Origin: Niastella sp. OAS944
GTDB taxonomy: Bacteria; Bacteroidota; Bacteroidia; Chitinophagales; Chitinophagaceae
Length of the DNA stretch: 64,000 nucleotides
Direction: 5' to 3'
Assembly: GCA_024809215.1 (NCBI GenBank)
Contig: JANUBW010000001.1
Location: 2,088,841 to 2,152,840 of the forward strand
Of the stretch, positions 45,547 through 54,807 are shown in pieces (position 1 is the stretch's first letter; each line of letters opens with the position of its first letter). A model generated the notes under the pieces. The model was given only the letters and a program-made list of their open reading frames with translations, had not been told where the DNA came from and did not search any database. The position numbers and the translations under genes were made by a program.

Positions 45547-45921
45547 ATGAAAAATAGTAGCGAAAAAAAACATTTTCCCAGTTGTTCCATCCGCCATATT
45601 CTCGATCGTTTTGGTGATAAATGGAGTATTCTGATCATTTCAATCCTTGGGCATATAGGAAAACAGCGGTTCAATGAGCTGAACCAGCAGATTGGCGATA
45701 TTTCGCAAAAGATGTTAACGGTAACATTGCGGTCACTGGAGGCAGATGGACTTATATCGAGGAAACTGTATCCCGAGATACCACCCAGGGTTGAATATGA
45801 ATTAACCGACCTTGGCAGAAGTTTATTACCGCATATTGAACAACTGGCGCTTTGGGCGGAACAACATATGGATTGCATATTGAAGAACAGGGAGAAGTAT
45901 TCGCAGAAAAAAGCGAGTTAG
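45547..45921 (+). CDS. HxlR-family winged-helix transcriptional regulator
   Basis: 124 residues. HxlR signature: a single N-terminal cysteine in 'SCSIRHILDRFGDKWSILII' (the redox/electrophile-sensing Cys in YodB/QorR-type members), then 'GHIGKQRFNELNQQIGDISQ', 'KMLTVTLRSLEADGLISRK' and 'PRVEYELTDLGRSLLPHIEQ'. Divergent from the NmrA-type quinone reductase, so it very likely represses that gene and itself until oxidised. Start at the ATG that gives the usual family N-terminus. Confidence 0.94.
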   Translation: MKNSSEKKHFPSCSIRHILDRFGDKWSILIISILGHIGKQRFNELNQQIGDISQKMLTVTLRSLEADGLISRKLYPEIPPRVEYELTDLGRSLLPHIEQLALWAEQHMDCILKNREKYSQKKAS

Positions 45922-45984
45922 TTAGTTTCTACTTATTGGGAGTCTTTGGATGAGTTATTGAGTTGTTCAGTATTCAGTTAACGC

Positions 45985-46123
45985 GTCAACCCGTCAACTT
46001 CTGAATTTACTTCTTAATTTCTCTGTTTTTCATTCTTCATTTCCCTGTATTCCTCTTTATCAACTCCATCACCTTTATCTACTTTTCAACTCGTCCTTGT
46101 CAACTCGTCAACCCGTCAACTTG
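45985..46123. repeat. GTCAAC-word repeat block between HxlR and transporter genes
   Basis: Variants of GTCAACCC/GTCAACTT/GTCAACTC are strung at 45985-46000 and again at 46099-46123, with CAACTCG/TCAACTCC variants between them. An adjoining stretch (45951-45979) uses GAGTTATTGAGTTGTTCAG words as at 23084-23112. Noncoding, between convergent genes. Confidence 0.6.
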
Positions 46124-47257
46124 TTAACTCGCAATCCTATCAACCTCTAACTCCCCTTTCACCTCAAAATCCTGTTTTGAAGAGTCTCCTTCACTCACCT
46201 TCCGTCTATGCCAATAGGTGGCTAATAACGACCCGGTAATATTCATTAACGGACTAAACACAGCCGGGGCTAATCCCAACGTAGCAGTTTTACCCATTTC
46301 CTTTGCCAACCCCGAGGCCAGACCGCTGTTTTGCATACCCACTTCAATAGCAATGGTACGGGCATCGCGTTCGGGTAAACGAAAGAGTTTGCCAATCCAG
46401 TATCCAAATAAATAGCCGGTGTTATTATGAATAAAGGCGCAAACAATTAAAGCCGGACCAATTTTAAGCAGGCTATCACGACCGGTAGCGGTTATGATCA
46501 CAATTATAAATGCAATACCAAACATAGAGATCAGCGGCATAATTTTATCGAGCCACAACAGTTTGCCCTTAAAAAAACGATTGAACAGCAAACCCGCACC
46601 AATGGGTATTACAACAATTTTGGTAATATCCCACATCATAGCACTGGCATCAACCGAAATGAATTGTCCGCCCAGCACTTTCATCCACAACGGTGTTAAG
46701 AATGGAGACAGTAAAGTGGCAATAGCAGTAAGTGTTACCGACAATGCCAGGTTTGCATTGGCCAGGTACGACATTACATTAGATGCGGTTCCACAAGGCA
46801 TACTACCCACTAACACAACACCGGCGGCAATTTCGGGTGGAAAATTAAAAATACGGGCAAGGGCATAACCGGCCAGTGGCATAAATGTGAAATGGCCAAA
46901 CAACCCGATCAGTACCGCCTTAGGCATTTTAATAACGCCGGCGAAATCTTTAATGCCTATTTCGGTGCCCATACCAAACATAATGATCTGTAATAAAGGG
47001 GTAAACAGCGTGGTAAGCTTTAACCCATCCCAGCTTTGAAAATACTGCGGATAATAGAGTGCAGTGGTTACTGCTGCAAAAATGATCATGGTAAAAGTAA
47101 AGCCCCGCAATGCAGCATATGGCCTGAAACCAATTGATAGAAACAGAAAAGTGGCAATTAACCAGGGACCTGCATTTTCAACGCCATTCAAACTACTGAA
47201 CACCACAAAAGCGATCAGAAATACGGCAGCTACAGGAAGGGCGATCTTGAATACCAT
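46124..47257 (-). CDS. Bile acid:sodium symporter (BASS) family transporter
   Basis: 377 residues, about nine to ten membrane helices. Family motifs: 'LLQIIMFGMGTEIGIKDF', 'VVLVGSMPCGTASNVMSYLA' with the crossing-region 'PCGTASN', 'TLTAIATLLSPFLTPL', and 'IEVGMQNSGLASGLA' carrying the E-x-G-x-Q-N-S sodium-site motif. These transporters take up organic acids, bile acids or pantoate with sodium; the substrate here is unknown. The charged C-terminal tail (last 25 residues) is extra. Single gene; the 3' end abuts a repeat block. Confidence 0.93.
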   Translation of the reverse strand: MVFKIALPVAAVFLIAFVVFSSLNGVENAGPWLIATFLFLSIGFRPYAALRGFTFTMIIFAAVTTALYYPQYFQSWDGLKLTTLFTPLLQIIMFGMGTEIGIKDFAGVIKMPKAVLIGLFGHFTFMPLAGYALARIFNFPPEIAAGVVLVGSMPCGTASNVMSYLANANLALSVTLTAIATLLSPFLTPLWMKVLGGQFISVDASAMMWDITKIVVIPIGAGLLFNRFFKGKLLWLDKIMPLISMFGIAFIIVIITATGRDSLLKIGPALIVCAFIHNNTGYLFGYWIGKLFRLPERDARTIAIEVGMQNSGLASGLAKEMGKTATLGLAPAVFSPLMNITGSLLATYWHRRKVSEGDSSKQDFEVKGELEVDRIAS

Positions 47258-47451
47258 CAGACAGTTCGTTTATTACTAGTCACTAAGTATATGGAAGTGG
47301 TACGATTGACAATTTTGTAACCGTGTAGATGAAAAAAATGCATATAACGTTGCGTAGGAATATGTAACAAGCTACAATAAGGCCTTCAAACAAAAATCAA
47401 ATCCGTATTTAACACATGTCAAAATAAATAATTTAATAATATATCGTATAT

Positions 47452-48026
47452 ATGCGGACGAAACTGCTGCATATGACGAGATCGGAGAATGTTTATGAGT
47501 TTGAGGAATTTGAAAAGAATTCAACAATAACCAGATATTATTTTATGAGTGAAGGGGAAAGGCAGATTGTGAAAATTGTCGAATTTAAATATGTAGGCTC
47601 AAGGGAAAATAAATCAATTTACAACCTTGGTTTTGGCACCTTTCAGGAAAATAATACATTTCAGGATGATGATATCTCTCTTTAAATGGCGATACCTATA
47701 AAGTGTTTAATACAGTATTAAGTACTATCCCTCATTTTATGAATAACTATCCAGGAGCAATGGTAATGGTAGCAGGAAGTGATAGTATTGACTCCTATCC
47801 CCAAAAGTGCTGGCCCAATTGCAAAAAGAAATGCGTACCTTCTGTTTGTAAAAATGCCAATCGCAGAATAACCATTTATAAAAACTTTGTGAACAAAAAT
47901 TGGGAGCTTCTTGCAAAGGAATATAAATTCTGGGGAGGTTTTAAACTGAATGATTTTCAAGGATATATGGAAGAATACAAGACACTTAATAAGTACCAGG
48001 TTGTTTATTTTCAAAAAATAATATAA
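47452..48026 (+). pseudogene. DUF6934-like gene split by a frameshift
   Basis: The first frame (47452-47685) gives 77 residues ending 'FQDDDISL' then TAA. A second frame continues 'NGDTYKVFNTVLSTIPHFMN' to 48026. As I recall DUF6934, the two parts join into one protein: 'YYFMSEGERQIVKIVEF', 'IYNLGFG', then acidic residues, 'NGD' plus 'KVFNTV', and 'NYPGAMVMVAGSDS', 'RRITIYKNFV'. One missing base near 47683-47686 would restore the frame. The gene is either decayed, mis-sequenced or recoded. The second half carries an unusual Cys-rich insert ('CWPNCKKKCVPSVC'). Function of DUF6934 is unknown; such genes often lie in accessory regions. AT-rich compared with its neighbours. Confidence 0.72.
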
Positions 48027-48035
48027 ATTTACTAT

Positions 48036-48212
48036 ATGAACAAGAAGCAAAACATACCATTAACCGAAAAGAAAGCTGCGCAAAAAGCTTTATTGAAGGA
48101 AGTTGCTTCTAAGCTCGCAACAAAGGATACTCTATTCCCAGAAAAGGTAGCGTATGCGAAGGCCTTTTTAGAATTAATAAATGCCACTGAAGCCAAAGCA
48201 AAGAACGCATAG
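48036..48212 (+). CDS. Small 58-residue lysine/alanine-rich protein following the DUF6934-like gene
   Basis: ATG 48036 to TAG 48212. 58 residues: 'MNKKQNIPLTEKKAAQKALL' and further alanine/lysine-rich amphipathic helices, including 'FPEKVAYAKAFLELINA'. It begins 10 bases after the DUF6934-like stop, in the same direction. No family recognised. The helical, protein-like composition and tight spacing favour a real gene, possibly a partner of the DUF6934 protein. Confidence 0.55.
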   Translation: MNKKQNIPLTEKKAAQKALLKEVASKLATKDTLFPEKVAYAKAFLELINATEAKAKNA

Positions 48213-49127
48213 CACCTCTTACTGTTTACTTTCATTATATAACACTTCACCCTTCCCTTCTCAGTTTTTGCTATTACCAACTCAAAATGTGAGTCAACCA
48301 ATTCATTTTATCAACTACCTAATTCATGTTTTGATCTCACCTATTCATTTACTGACTTCACTAACTAAATATTAGCTTCGCCAAACTTTATATTTGACTC
48401 CTTCTATCAATTTGAGGCCTTCCCCCAATCAGGTTAAGACCTAACTCTGTTAAGGAAGGCGATCATTGATCAGGTGAAGGCCTTCATCAATCAGGTATAG
48501 GCTATCACCAATTGAGGTAATGCCTCCGCAAGTCAGGTTTAAGCTCCACCAAACAAGTTTTTGTGCTCACCAAGTTATTTTTGGGCGCCGCCGAGCTAAA
48601 GATGACCCCTACCAATCAAATATTAGCCTCCATTAATTAAATTATAGCCCCACCAATTAAGTTACAGCTGTCATCAATCAGTTTTAGGGCTTCCCCAATC
48701 AGGTGATAGCCTTCTCCAGAAAAATGATAGCCTTCACCTGATCGGGTGTAGGCTATTACTCAATTGGTTTTAATTCAAACTTGCTTCGGATAACTTCAAA
48801 CTAACTTTTTAAATCAAATACTTACTTCGGCAAGGGTGAAACTAACTTAGTGACACCAAAAAATGACTTAGGAAGGCAATTATTTCGAAAAAGTTTTCAA
48901 ATACTTAGCTGGTGTTAGCTGCATATTGAAAAAACATGTGAAAATCCGAATTGGTGAACACCACATTTTGAGAAAACCTTTCAAATACTGAGTTGCAGAT
49001 GAGGTTATCTCAGGATAGTGCAGGACAATACAACAAATGCAATTATTTAACATTGGTAACAATTGCAGATACCGGAAACAGTGTGCAATAAACGATTGCC
49101 AATAACACCATTCCATAATTAATTGCC
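48213..49127. other. Long noncoding stretch dominated by a degenerate 21-bp array
   Basis: 915 bases without a supportable gene. About 48270-48850 is the 21-bp array listed separately. The rest (48880-49000) has a diverged direct pair, TTTTCAAATACTTAGCTGG and CTTTCAAATACTGAG, about 85 bases apart. The last 100 bases should hold the promoter of the lyase gene. Confidence 0.7.
48276..48850. repeat. Array of about two dozen degenerate 21-bp units
   Basis: Units resemble TCACCAATCAGGTTATAGCCT. Anchoring on the CC of (CA)CCAA, successive units fall at about 48277, 48298, 48318, 48340, 48361, 48381, 48404, 48425, then 48466, 48487, 48508, 48529, 48549, 48570, 48591, 48612, 48633, 48653, 48674, 48695, 48716, 48737, 48759: spacing 21 with rare 20-23. 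Early units read 'CAATTCATTTTATCAACT', later ones 'CAATCAGGTGATAGCCTT'. Stops occur in every frame, so it is not a coding heptapeptide repeat. The units are too diverged and unspaced for CRISPR. Confidence 0.85.
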
Positions 49128-52100
49128 ATGCGAAATTTTGCCTTACGTCAACGCAAAGCGATCGCCTTTGCAGTACTTTCTTTTCTATTTATCCATTCAT
49201 TTATTGAAACTCATGCTCAAACACTTGCTTTCCCCGGCGCTACCGGTTTCGGGCGTTTCGCCACCGGGGCAAGAGGTGTAGCATCGCCTTCGGTTTATGT
49301 GGTTACCAATTTAAACGACAGTGGTACGGGTTCCTTTCGTGAAGCCGTTAGCACTCCTGGTCGTTTTGTGGTTTTTGCCGTTGGTGGCATCATCAACCTC
49401 ACCTCTGATGTTGTTGTTGCCGCCAATGTAACTATTGCCGGACAAACAGCCCCGGGTGATGGTATTGTTCTATTCAATAAACGCGTAACCTTCACCGGCG
49501 CAAATAATACCATTTGTCGCTATTTGCGGGTACGATTAGGCGCTACCAATAACAGCGGTAAAGATGCCGCTGGCCTTGCCAATGGCGCTAATATGATCTT
49601 CGATCATATGTCGTTCAGCTGGGGAATGGATGAAGTGTTCTCCATTAACTGGGATAGCAAAGGCACCGCCCCCGATAACATCACCATTCAAAACTCTATT
49701 ATTGCGCAGGGGCTACACCGTGAAAATCACTCGGCAGGCGGCCTCATTCAAACACCCGACGGTGGTAAAGTAAGTTTGATCAGAAACCTGTACATCAGCA
49801 ATAAAACGCGCAACCCTAAAGTAAAAGGGGTGAATGAATTTGTAAACAATGTGGTGTACGACTGGGGTAATGGTAACCGCCTTGGCGATAACCTCAACTA
49901 TGGGTGGTCGGCCGATGCATATATCATGGGCGGCTCATCCGGTGTTTCGGAAGTAAATATCATAAATAACTATTTTATGGGTGGTCCTTTAACACCGCCC
50001 AATAAAACAACACCATTTTCCCGCGGTACCGGTACCTTTTACCTGTATGGCGCTGGTAACATGTTCGACAATAATCAAAATGGCATTTCTGACGGAGCAT
50101 TGGTGCCCTACGATACCATTGGCTATCCTGGCATAGGTGCCGATGGGTTCAAGCCCCAGCCATTCCCCTACCCGCAGGCGAATCCTTTGTTCACAGCCGA
50201 ACAGGCTTATGCTTGGGTTATTGACAGTGTTGGCGCCAGCTATCCCCGTCGCGATCAGGTTGACTCCTTATTGGCCGAAGAAGTACGCTCGCGCGGCACA
50301 AAAGGTTTTTATGTATACCGCGAATCGGACCTGCCATTTACCAATGGCGGCGTTGGCGCTGTTTTCAACGCACCCGCCCCGTTAGATACCGACAATGATG
50401 GTATGCCCGATAACTGGGAAGATGCCAATGGGTTGAACAAAAACAATGCGCAGGATGCTGTTGCCTACAATGCAGTAAATCCGCAATACCTGAACATTGA
50501 AGTATACATCAATACCCTTACTGATAACCCACCTTCAACATTTATAAGACCGCCTACCAATGTTACATTAACCGCTTCTTCGTTTGAATTACCCGCACCC
50601 TATAGTAAAATCGTTGTTCAGTGGGCCGACAATGCCACCAACGAAGATCACTTTGTACTGGAGCGTTCTGCCGATGGCGTGAATTATACTGACATGGCGC
50701 ATCCTGCTGCAAATGCTACCTCTTACAGCGATAGCATTGGGCTTACGCCAAACACCACATATTATTACCGGTTAAAAGCAGTGAATGCAACGGACGTTTC
50801 GTCTTATAGTACAGCGGTTAGCACAAAAACACCGCCATTACCTTCTGCACCAACAGCAGCAGCGACACCTACGCCATCAAATGGTAGTCAATACGTGGAA
50901 ATACCCAACGGCGCAGTAACGTTAAAATGGACCGGCAGCAGCAATACAACAACCTATTCCATCTACTTCGGCACAGATACCAGCAACCTGGTAAAAAAAA
51001 ATGAGGTCCCTTATGCCGCCAGTGCATCGTGTACTGTTACGGGTCTTGCAGATTACGTAACATATTTCTGGCGTATAGATGCAACTAACGCCAAAGGAAC
51101 TACACAAGGCCCGGTGTGGAAATTCAGAACAACCAGAAACTTTCCATTGGGTTTAGTTGGCCATTGGAGCTTCGATGAAACCGAAGGCCGCCAGGTAACC
51201 GATTCTTCTGCTTACCAGGACCATGGGGTATTAGGGCTCGACGACGACAACCAAAATATTCGGGTTGCCGGCAAAATAAACAACGCGCTTGATTTCGCAA
51301 CAGCCAATGTTGATATGTACGTGGTGAATGTTCCGCACCAGGACCATTTGTATTTAGATAAAGGTTCTTTCTCTTTATCATTTTGGATGAAGGCCGATGC
51401 CGCCCTTTTGCCCACTGATAACACCACCAGTGCCTACCTGCTTTGCAAAGGTTCTATTACCCGCAACGCTGCTACCGGCGCTACCGGTAAACGCTTCGAC
51501 ATTGAATTCAAAAGCAAACAACTTCGGTTTGCCATTGACGACGATAACGATGCCAATGGTGGTGGTAAAGATGAATTACAAGCCGATGGCACGCCCTTCT
51601 TTACCGGCAACTGGGTACATGTGACCACCATTCGCGATACGGCTACTAAAAAACTGCGGTTGTACATGAATGGCGCGCTGGTTAAAGAAACAGCCATTGC
51701 AAAAGCCAATGCCGGCATTGGCGAAGCCAGCGACCTCATCATAGGTGATATTGGCGCACTTGAGTTTGTATCTACCGCCAATAAACCGGCACCCTACAAA
51801 GGCGCGCTCGACGAACTGAAAATTTATAATTATGCACTCAGCGCTGATGAAGTACTTGGCCTGTATCATACCAGTCCATTGCCATTACAGCCATACAGTC
51901 CTTCAATTACAAACGGCGCCGCCCTGGAAGGTTATGGCGACAGCGTACGTATTAGCTGGAAAGGTGGTTTAAAAACCAACAAGTATAAATTGTATACCGG
52001 AACCGATTCAACCAACCTTACTTTCGTTAGCGATGTAGCATTGAATAACCCGGGCTTTGCAGTTAGCAACTTAACTCCCAAAACCAATTATTACTGGCGT

Positions 52101-54074
52101 GTAGATGCAGAAGGCGACGCCGGCACTACCCAGGGTGCTATCTGGTGGTTCAGGGCCGTATCGCCTAAGGGCATAACAGGTCATTGGAAATTTGATGAAA
52201 CCAGCGGCACCATCGTTGCCGATAACAGCAACTATCATCAAAATGGTACCGTTATAAATATGCCCGAAGCTGCATTTACCACTGGTAAATTTGGTAACGG
52301 ATTACAATACCTTAACCCCGTTGCAGCCAGTGCAGTGAGCGTGCCACATGCAGAACAATTGCTGTTCGATGCAAACTCATTTACTGTTTCATTATGGGTA
52401 AAACTTACCAGCGGCAATAGCAATTATAATTCAGGTAAAGATTGTTACCTGGTTCACAAAGGGCAATTCGCCGACCCGGGTGGCAAATGGTATGGCATTC
52501 AGTTGAAGGATAGTATACTTACGTTTGCCATTGACGATGCTTCTACAAAAAGCAATATCGACGTAAGCCTGAAAAGAGCAACAGCTTTCAATATCTTCAA
52601 TAACAACTTCTCGCATATTGTTGCCATTAAAGATACAGCAGCCAAACAGATAAAGCTATTTATCAATGGCGTACAGGCCGGTTCAAAAACTTACAGCACC
52701 AGCGGCACTACTGGTAAAGCCACCCCATTATTGATAGGCAATTCACTGGAGAATAAACCATTTCACGATGTAATGGATGATGTGCGTTTGTACAACTATG
52801 CATTAACACCTGCTGAAATTGCCTCACTATACAATGGAAATCCTTTAATAACCGCAGTAACCGATCCACAGCCGGCCAATGGCGATAGTGTTGCCTATGG
52901 CGTTGTTAATTTAGGCTGGAAAGGAAAAGCACAAACCTATAATGTATATATAGGCGCATCGCCCGATAGCCTTGAAGAAAAAACAACCGGCATTACGGCC
53001 ACATCGTTTACATTACCCAATGCCGGCACACTGGGCAATTACTACTGGCGTGTAGATGCGGTGCGTGATGGCGAAATTGCAACAGGACCAACCTGGTTCT
53101 TTAAGGTCATTGATACCGTGCCTCCTACTGCTATTACCAAAAACATTGCAGTTACTTTAAACAATGGCACAGCCAGCATAAGCGCCAATGAGATCAACAA
53201 TGGTTCTGCCGATCAATATGGCATTCAACAATTATTGGTTGACAAGAATATCTTTACCTGTGCAAACATTGGCGATAATGAAGTACAATTAACCGTAATT
53301 GATTCCAATAATAACAGCGCAACGGCTAAAGCCATAGTAACTGTTATTGGCTCTGTTCCGGCACCAGCTATTACGGTAAGCCGCATCAGCCCTATATATA
53401 CCGGCCGCGATGTAAATACTATTTACCTGGGTTATGGCGGACAACAATTAAAGTTAACTGCCACCAATGTAACACCTGCACAATATAACTGGACACCGGC
53501 AACGGCATTAAGCGATTCAACCATTGCCAACCCGTTATTTACACCCACAAGTGCCGGCGATTACACCTATACGGCAAAAGCGACAAATGTGTTTGGTTGT
53601 TCAGCTACAACCTCAGTAAACCTGCATGTAAAAGATGTACGTTGTGGATACAGAAACCAGCATATTACCGTATGCTATCATGACTTTGAGCTTTGTGTAA
53701 GTAAACTGGCAGTTCCTATTCTGCAATTGATTGGCGGCGAACTGGGCGATTGCGAAACAAATAATGGCCGCGTGGCAACCAATGGCAATCAACCACAGGT
53801 ACCTGTTGACGCACAGCAAAAGTTCATCATTTACCCAACACCGGCCAGCAGCCAATGCACCATTGCGTTTGCGCTGAACAAACCAGGTAAATATCGCGTA
53901 GAGTTATACAATACCCAGGGTCGACTGATAAAGGTGGTAGGCACTGGTGAAACAACAGCCAACCAATTACTCACTTATGCAATGAATACCAGTGAGCTGA
54001 GCGGCGGTATTTATTTTGTGAAATTGATCACAGCTGCAGAAGTAAAAGTTAAGCAATTGATGATACAGCGATAA
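49128..54074 (+). CDS. Large secreted pectate-lyase-like protein with LamG, Fn3 and T9SS domains
   Basis: 1648 residues. Signal peptide ends 'IETHAQ'. Residues 32-400 form a PL1-type parallel beta-helix: 'FPGATGFGRFATGARG', 'VYVVTNLNDSGTGSFREAV', 'ANVTIAGQTAPGDGIVL', 'MIFDHMSFSWGMDEVFSINW'. Next are a calcium-binding-like 'DTDNDGMPDNWEDANGLN' (about 425), an Fn3 domain ('KIVVQWADNATNEDHFVLER'), a second beta-sandwich, LamG-like domain 1 ('GLVGHWSFDETEGRQVTD'), a sandwich, LamG 2 ('GITGHWKFDETSGTIVAD') and another sandwich. The last 80 residues are a T9SS sorting domain ('IIYPTPASSQCTIAFAL', 'GGIYFVKLI'). It would be exported to the surface to cleave pectin-like polymer. No PUL flanks it. Catalytic identity is inferred from the fold. 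Confidence 0.88.
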   Translation: MRNFALRQRKAIAFAVLSFLFIHSFIETHAQTLAFPGATGFGRFATGARGVASPSVYVVTNLNDSGTGSFREAVSTPGRFVVFAVGGIINLTSDVVVAANVTIAGQTAPGDGIVLFNKRVTFTGANNTICRYLRVRLGATNNSGKDAAGLANGANMIFDHMSFSWGMDEVFSINWDSKGTAPDNITIQNSIIAQGLHRENHSAGGLIQTPDGGKVSLIRNLYISNKTRNPKVKGVNEFVNNVVYDWGNGNRLGDNLNYGWSADAYIMGGSSGVSEVNIINNYFMGGPLTPPNKTTPFSRGTGTFYLYGAGNMFDNNQNGISDGALVPYDTIGYPGIGADGFKPQPFPYPQANPLFTAEQAYAWVIDSVGASYPRRDQVDSLLAEEVRSRGTKGFYVYRESDLPFTNGGVGAVFNAPAPLDTDNDGMPDNWEDANGLNKNNAQDAVAYNAVNPQYLNIEVYINTLTDNPPSTFIRPPTNVTLTASSFELPAPYSKIVVQWADNATNEDHFVLERSADGVNYTDMAHPAANATSYSDSIGLTPNTTYYYRLKAVNATDVSSYSTAVSTKTPPLPSAPTAAATPTPSNGSQYVEIPNGAVTLKWTGSSNTTTYSIYFGTDTSNLVKKNEVPYAASASCTVTGLADYVTYFWRIDATNAKGTTQGPVWKFRTTRNFPLGLVGHWSFDETEGRQVTDSSAYQDHGVLGLDDDNQNIRVAGKINNALDFATANVDMYVVNVPHQDHLYLDKGSFSLSFWMKADAALLPTDNTTSAYLLCKGSITRNAATGATGKRFDIEFKSKQLRFAIDDDNDANGGGKDELQADGTPFFTGNWVHVTTIRDTATKKLRLYMNGALVKETAIAKANAGIGEASDLIIGDIGALEFVSTANKPAPYKGALDELKIYNYALSADEVLGLYHTSPLPLQPYSPSITNGAALEGYGDSVRISWKGGLKTNKYKLYTGTDSTNLTFVSDVALNNPGFAVSNLTPKTNYYWRVDAEGDAGTTQGAIWWFRAVSPKGITGHWKFDETSGTIVADNSNYHQNGTVINMPEAAFTTGKFGNGLQYLNPVAASAVSVPHAEQLLFDANSFTVSLWVKLTSGNSNYNSGKDCYLVHKGQFADPGGKWYGIQLKDSILTFAIDDASTKSNIDVSLKRATAFNIFNNNFSHIVAIKDTAAKQIKLFINGVQAGSKTYSTSGTTGKATPLLIGNSLENKPFHDVMDDVRLYNYALTPAEIASLYNGNPLITAVTDPQPANGDSVAYGVVNLGWKGKAQTYNVYIGASPDSLEEKTTGITATSFTLPNAGTLGNYYWRVDAVRDGEIATGPTWFFKVIDTVPPTAITKNIAVTLNNGTASISANEINNGSADQYGIQQLLVDKNIFTCANIGDNEVQLTVIDSNNNSATAKAIVTVIGSVPAPAITVSRISPIYTGRDVNTIYLGYGGQQLKLTATNVTPAQYNWTPATALSDSTIANPLFTPTSAGDYTYTAKATNVFGCSATTSVNLHVKDVRCGYRNQHITVCYHDFELCVSKLAVPILQLIGGELGDCETNNGRVATNGNQPQVPVDAQQKFIIYPTPASSQCTIAFALNKPGKYRVELYNTQGRLIKVVGTGETTANQLLTYAMNTSELSGGIYFVKLITAAEVKVKQLMIQR

Positions 54075-54101
54075 TTTTCTCTTCATACTCACACCAACTA
54101 A

Positions 54102-54139
54102 AAAGGTGACCCTGCTACATGGGGTCACCTTTGGTTTTT
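54102..54139 (+). terminator. Rho-independent terminator after the pectate-lyase-like gene
   Basis: Eleven-base perfect stem (54102-54112 with 54122-54132), nine-base loop, then GGTTTTT. Confidence 0.9.
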
Positions 54140-54732
54140 CATATCATAAGTTCAGCTTGTGGTTTATGTAGCCATCAAAAACTGATGATTACAGATAAGG
54201 ATCTTATTCCTCGCTAGCAAAACGTTCCAACTAACCAGAGTTTAAAAAAAGCTGACCTTAACCAGTACAGGATACACGGGCTACTATATATGGGCGTTAT
54301 CATGGGTTTTTCATGGTATAATCAGGTAATACAATTCCATCAGGAGCATACGATGCCCTGCAAAGAACTGTTTATATAAAATGTATAGTTGATAATTATA
54401 TTGGCAGATAAGGGCAGTTACCACAAATAATTATTGCGGTAAAATAATTAAACCGGATATACGAATTAGGGTGGGGTGTTTTAACAATAAATATTGATCG
54501 GGGGGAATCTTATAATGTATGATACTAATGGTTGAAAACTGATAAGGCAGGAAATACAGGTTTAACAATCAAGGTGTAAAGAGGACTAATGTATTTGGGT
54601 AGTCAAATGTAAAATATTTTTTTAAATAAAAAATACTCCGACAGTAATACTTAAAAAAAATTATATGTTTTAACCTAAATCAAGAAATGTATAAAAGCGA
54701 CAATTATGTCCATTGGCGACATGGGCCCCAGC

Positions 54733-54770
54733 AAAAAAACGGCGGGCTACCCAATTAAGGACAACCCGCC
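54733..54770 (-). terminator. Rho-independent terminator after the TPR gene
   Basis: On the minus strand GGCGGGTTGTCC pairs with GGGTAGCCCGCC (twelve pairs including wobbles) and is followed by GTTTTTTT. It lies about 40 bases beyond the stop at 54808. Confidence 0.85.
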
Positions 54771-54807
54771 TATGACCTGTAGAAAAAGAGCATTGAAACT
54801 TGAGATG

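Larger units (their letters stand above)
54075..54807. other. Intergenic region, two terminators and otherwise nothing recognised
   Basis: 733 bases between convergent genes. Terminators sit at each end (54102-54139 plus; 54733-54770 minus). The middle is AT-rich with no ORF, RNA motif or repeat that I can support. Confidence 0.6.

Noticed and set aside
48032..48301. 89-codon minus-strand ORF
   Set aside because: Opposite to the 58-residue ORF, which has the better composition, and runs into the repeat array.
48276..48850. CRISPR array
   Set aside because: Units are contiguous and degenerate, with no constant repeat alternating with unique spacers, and there are no cas genes.
48276..48850. 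Coding heptapeptide repeat (21 bp = 7 codons)
   Set aside because: Unit lengths of 20-23 break the frame and stop codons appear in every frame.
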